Shown here piece by piece: positions 32,401 to 35,254 of a stretch of DNA of 35,254 nucleotides. The DNA lies in NCBI GenBank assembly GCA_018649725.1, contig JABIHH010000004.1:1-35254 (forward strand), given 5' to 3'. The position numbers were made by a program, and so were the translations under genes. Origin of the DNA: Rhodospirillaceae bacterium. GTDB taxonomy: Bacteria > Pseudomonadota > Alphaproteobacteria > Rhodospirillales > UBA2165. Numbering within the stretch: position 1 is the first letter of the stretch; each line of letters starts with the position of its first letter. Below the pieces are notes generated by a model. That model was not told the DNA's origin. It saw nothing but the letters and a program-made list of their open reading frames with translations, and made no database searches.

Positions 32401-33156
32401 CTAAATCCCTTGATACCGAACGCCGGGGTTTAATCCGAGATCTGCGCGAATTTGACGGGAAGCATATTTGGCTACACGCTTGGCAATCTCGCTTTTGGGA
32501 TCATTAAGATCACCGAACAACATCGCGCCGCCCGCTTCATCAGCACAAGCCTCGACGCAAGCCGGGATACCACCCTTATCAATTCGGTGGACGCATAGCG
32601 TGCAGCTTTCGACCGTACCTTTACCCCGTGGCGCATGGGATTTTTGATCCTCCAGAGCTTCATGGACAAAGGAGCGTGCTTTATAGGGACACGCCATCAT
32701 GCAATAGCGGCAGCCAATACAAGAATGTTTATCAACCAGGACAATACCATCAGCGCGCTTGAAAGACGCCCCGGTTGGGCAAACGTCAACGCAAGGCGGC
32801 TCAGCGCAATGCTGACACATCATCGGCAGCGACGTCTGATTGCCAGTTTTGGGATCGCGCAATTGAACCTTGCGGATCCATTGCGGATCGGTCTCGGCAC
32901 GGCCAGTTGTGCCAATACCATTTTCTTTGTTGCAGGCTGAAACACATTTAGTGCAGCCATCTTCGCATTTATTGGTATCGATCAGCATACCCCAGCGCAC
33001 TTTCGATGTGACCGCCTCACCAGCTTCTTTGGCTTCGGCAAAACTAAACAGCGTCACGCCGGAGGCGATTGAGACGCCAGCCATACCGGCAATACCGGCC
33101 AGGAAATTACGCCGCGCCGTGTTGGTGCTCTCGCGGTTTTCTGTGTCGATATTCAT
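32401..33156 (-). CDS. dsrO: DsrO, periplasmic four-cluster [4Fe-4S] ferredoxin-like subunit
   Basis: 251 residues from ATG 33156, which overlaps the dsrJ stop (ATGA); the first in-frame start at 33231 would overlap dsrJ by 79 bases. Residues 13-21 carry the twin-arginine motif (TARRNFLAG), so it is exported folded through Tat. Sixteen cysteines form four cluster groups: 64/68/71/75, 114/117/122/126, 146/149/152/156 and 185/188/200/204. It conducts electrons between DsrP and DsrJ in the DsrMKJOP complex. It lies in order between dsrJ and dsrP with no gaps. Confidence 0.95.
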   Translation of the reverse strand: MNIDTENRESTNTARRNFLAGIAGMAGVSIASGVTLFSFAEAKEAGEAVTSKVRWGMLIDTNKCEDGCTKCVSACNKENGIGTTGRAETDPQWIRKVQLRDPKTGNQTSLPMMCQHCAEPPCVDVCPTGASFKRADGIVLVDKHSCIGCRYCMMACPYKARSFVHEALEDQKSHAPRGKGTVESCTLCVHRIDKGGIPACVEACADEAGGAMLFGDLNDPKSEIAKRVAKYASRQIRADLGLNPGVRYQGI

Positions 33157-33578
33157 CGTTTCAGAAACCCTTCTAGTAAATTCACCAAACCGGCTGACGA
33201 AGGAGGCTTGGAAGAATGACATTGAAAGCAATCAACGCTGACAGCCGCATAATCATGGCACGCCCGGCAAAAATGCTTGGGACTTTTGATCGAGACAGGT
33301 TGTTTGTCTGGACCAGGGACCGCATGACAAGAAACGCAGGCTTTCAAGCTATATTGTTTGCCGCGAATGCCTTCATGAACCGTTTTGTCACGCTTATGAA
33401 GCATCAAATCCATATGGTTGCGGCGCATCAATTCAGCATGGCCTTTTTCAGTCTTTTGCAACGCCTTCGGAATCTGCGGGGTGGGCACGCCGTCTGCCTG
33501 AGCCGAGCTTGTCATCACAGCTAAGCTCAAAAACAACAGACCTAAAATTGAGAACACCCCAAGACGCATTTTAATCAT
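33153..33578 (-). CDS. dsrJ: DsrJ, triheme cytochrome c
   Basis: 141 residues. It has an N-terminal hydrophobic signal or anchor (GVFSILGLLFLSLAVMTSSA) and three heme c sites: CVSCH (81-85), CRACH (104-108) and CFQCH (117-121). It is the periplasmic cytochrome of DsrMKJOP. All six cysteines in the protein belong to these CXXCH motifs. The Allochromatium protein has an extra cysteine that serves as an axial ligand of one heme; here its region (before MRRNHM) reads KTEKGHAEL. AGGAA precedes ATG 33578 closely, and ATG 33569 is an alternative. It lies 20 bases after dsrL and is coupled to dsrO. Confidence 0.93.
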   Translation of the reverse strand: MIKMRLGVFSILGLLFLSLAVMTSSAQADGVPTPQIPKALQKTEKGHAELMRRNHMDLMLHKRDKTVHEGIRGKQYSLKACVSCHAVPGPDKQPVSIKSPKHFCRACHDYAAVSVDCFQCHSSKPPSSAGLVNLLEGFLKR

Positions 33579-33598
33579 CCGTTCCTATTCACCCACAC

Positions 33599-35254
33599 TT
33601 ATTCACCGAGCCCCATCTGGATATAGCCGGACGGACAGACATCGGCGCAGATTTGGCAGCCGATACATTTCGTGTAGTCAGTCGCGACGTAGCGACCGAG
33701 AGCATTCTCGTCTTTGCTGACGCGGAAGACGGCATCTTGCGGGCAATAGACAACGCAGCTATCGCACTCAAAGCACATACCACAGCTCATGCAGCGATCG
33801 CCTTCAGCTTGCGCCTGCTCTTCGGTTAGATCTTCGATACGCTCTTCGAAATTGCCCAATACGTCTGCTTCATTGATATGAATTTCAGGTCGCTTGTTGC
33901 GTGCCTCAAATTCAAAATGACCGAGGAACAGTTGATCATGGGGAATAATTTGCGTCGCCGAGCGATCTTCATAATTGTGAATAGCGAAATCTTCATCTGA
34001 AGTGCCACGCGTCGGTGTATGATCAAATTCCTGTGGCTCCAACTCACGCTGGGTTAATTCAGTCAACAGATTGAAGTGAAACACATCGACCTTGGGACGC
34101 TTATCCACTGACGTATCGTTTAAGAAATTATCGATGCTATCAGCAGCAACGCGGCCTTGGCCAATCGCCGTGGTTAGAAGATGCGGCTTGATAATATCAC
34201 CGCCAGCAAAATGCTGATCCCGATCCGCCACACTGAACAACGCATCCGTACCGATAAAGCCATTACCGTTATCGAGCTCTTCGAGGCCGGTGAGATCACC
34301 CTTTTGGCCAATCGCCGAGACGATGATATCGCATTCAATTTCGAACTCAGTGCCTTCACGCGGGATCGGTTTCATGCCCTCCATATCGCATTCGCACATC
34401 TTAAGTGCGGTGGCACGGCCGTCATTGTCTAGAATAACTTCGAGCGGCATAACAGAACCACGAAGGTCAATACCTTCACGTTTGGCATCGTCACGTTCAC
34501 GCTCAGCTGCTGTCATCTCCTCAATTGGAAACAGCGATGTTAGAACAGCATCAACGCCTTCGCGTTTCATTGTACCTGCAACATCGTGCGCAGTGTGACC
34601 AAGCACAACGTTTTCGGGGCGATCTTTCTCATGACTGTGTTCGATATGACCGATGCGGCGCGCCACGGAGGCAACGTCGATCGAAGTATCACCACCGCCG
34701 ACAACAACGATCTTTTTAGAGGCAAATTGGAGGCGGCCTTTGTTAAAGGCTTCAAGGAAAGCAACACCGCTCAAGCAGTTTTCAGCATCCGCACCTGGTA
34801 CCGGCAGCGGCCGGCCCGTCTGCGCACCGATTGCCCAGAAGATCGAGTCGAAATCTTTTTCCAGATCGGCAATGGAAATGTCTTCGCCGATTTTAGTTTC
34901 GGTTTTAGCCTCAACGCCCATATCCAAAATACGCTGGATCTCAGCATCTACCATGTCGCGGGGCGTCCGATAGCCGGGAATGCCGTAGCGCATCATGCCA
35001 CCGAGTTTCTCGTGCGTGTCAAATACCGTCACACCATGACCCTCGCGGCGCAACTGGAACGCCGCCGAAAGACCAGCCGGGCCGCCGCCAATGACAGCAA
35101 TTTTCTTACCGGTCTCTTTTTCAGGTACCGGCAGCTTTAAATTATTTTCAATCGCCCAATCGCCGACATATTGCTCGACCGCATTGATGCCGACGAAATC
35201 ATCGACTTCATTTCGGTTACAACCATCTTCACATGGCGCCGGGCAAACGCGTCC
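33599..35254 (-). CDS. dsrL: DsrL, GltD-like NAD(P)H:rDsrAB oxidoreductase, N-terminus off the right edge
   Basis: 551 residues visible; about the first 100 lie outside the window. It begins at GRVCPAPCEDGCN, the N-terminal iron-sulfur motif of glutamate-synthase beta-subunit-like proteins. AVIGGGPAGLSAAF (FAD) and VVVGGGDTSIDVA (NAD(P)H) follow, and VAADSID marks the end of the flavin domain. The C-terminus carries two [4Fe-4S] motifs, CMSCGMCFECDSCVVYCP and CIGCQICADVCP, ending in GYIQMGLGE, a known DsrL ending. It passes electrons between rDsrAB and NAD(P). It is followed by dsrJ. No internal ATG is a real start; the frame is open to the edge. Confidence 0.95.
   Translation of the reverse strand, partial: GRVCPAPCEDGCNRNEVDDFVGINAVEQYVGDWAIENNLKLPVPEKETGKKIAVIGGGPAGLSAAFQLRREGHGVTVFDTHEKLGGMMRYGIPGYRTPRDMVDAEIQRILDMGVEAKTETKIGEDISIADLEKDFDSIFWAIGAQTGRPLPVPGADAENCLSGVAFLEAFNKGRLQFASKKIVVVGGGDTSIDVASVARRIGHIEHSHEKDRPENVVLGHTAHDVAGTMKREGVDAVLTSLFPIEEMTAAERERDDAKREGIDLRGSVMPLEVILDNDGRATALKMCECDMEGMKPIPREGTEFEIECDIIVSAIGQKGDLTGLEELDNGNGFIGTDALFSVADRDQHFAGGDIIKPHLLTTAIGQGRVAADSIDNFLNDTSVDKRPKVDVFHFNLLTELTQRELEPQEFDHTPTRGTSDEDFAIHNYEDRSATQIIPHDQLFLGHFEFEARNKRPEIHINEADVLGNFEERIEDLTEEQAQAEGDRCMSCGMCFECDSCVVYCPQDAVFRVSKDENALGRYVATDYTKCIGCQICADVCPSGYIQMGLGE

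Noticed and set aside
34586..35140. 184-residue plus-strand open frame opposite dsrL
   Set aside because: It lies fully antisense to the clearly coding DsrL frame and shows no recognisable motif.
29728..35254. Sulfate-reducer Dsr cluster
   Set aside because: The L-J-O-P-N order is that of rDsr sulfur oxidisers, and no sulfate-reduction genes (such as dsrD) are seen. DsrAB outside the window is needed for full proof.

Overview
The window looks like chromosomal DNA of a heterotrophic, sulfur-oxidising alphaproteobacterium, probably Rhodospirillales-like. This is inferred from gene content, not from a marker gene. It is gene-dense and carries many catabolic enzymes (acyl-CoA, amidohydrolase, GMC, thiolase and kynurenine-pathway types). 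It also carries periplasmic binding proteins and a dsrL-J-O-P-N block in the order known from sulfur oxidisers that use reverse dissimilatory sulfite reductase. No RNA gene, CRISPR array or complete insertion sequence was seen.

Layout. 1-2397 (minus): thiolase and a GMC oxidoreductase cut by the left edge. 2398-5436: a repeat-rich stretch holding a small secreted protein of unknown function and an asparagine synthetase, bracketed by three kinds of inverted or palindromic repeat. 5483-6421 (plus): a DctP-like binding protein with no visible signal peptide. 6418-11351 (minus): acyl-CoA dehydrogenase, AMP-forming acyl-CoA ligase, decarboxylase-like amidohydrolase and glycerate 2-kinase, divergent from a TetR gene (11439-11999) with palindromic operators between them. 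12001-14023 (minus): 2-aminomuconate deaminase, 3-hydroxyanthranilate 3,4-dioxygenase and ACMSD, a lower kynurenine / 2-nitrobenzoate branch. 14143-16584 (minus): an AceE/MdeB-like E1, divergent from an Lrp/AsnC regulator. The regulator heads a plus-strand run of TauD-type dioxygenase, RraA/HMG-aldolase-like protein, iron alcohol dehydrogenase and a tiny ORF (16679-20206). 20277-21125: a tandemly duplicated protein of unknown function. 21126-25176 (minus): a five-gene operon of Gfo/Idh/MocA dehydrogenase, DUF993 protein, TIM-barrel isomerase and two cupins, with its own TetR gene (25286-25912) and matching palindromes at two promoters. 26035-28626 (minus): a family-5 ABC binding protein, a terminator hairpin, then an alpha/beta hydrolase. 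28874-29731 (plus): an arylformamidase-like hydrolase. 29728-35254 (minus): dsrN, dsrP, dsrO, dsrJ and dsrL, the last cut by the right edge.

How the parts fit. DsrJ, DsrO and DsrP are the periplasmic and membrane part of the DsrMKJOP complex. DsrL is the NAD(P)H-linked partner of rDsrAB, and DsrN amidates siroheme. The rest of the cluster (dsrAB, EFH, C, MK) should lie just beyond the right edge. The arylformamidase and the HAO-ACMSD-deaminase cluster belong to the same tryptophan/kynurenine route but are about 15 kb apart. The two least understood units are the TauD-aldolase-ADH operon and the Gfo/DUF993/isomerase/cupin operon. Both look like dedicated small-molecule pathways with unidentified substrates.
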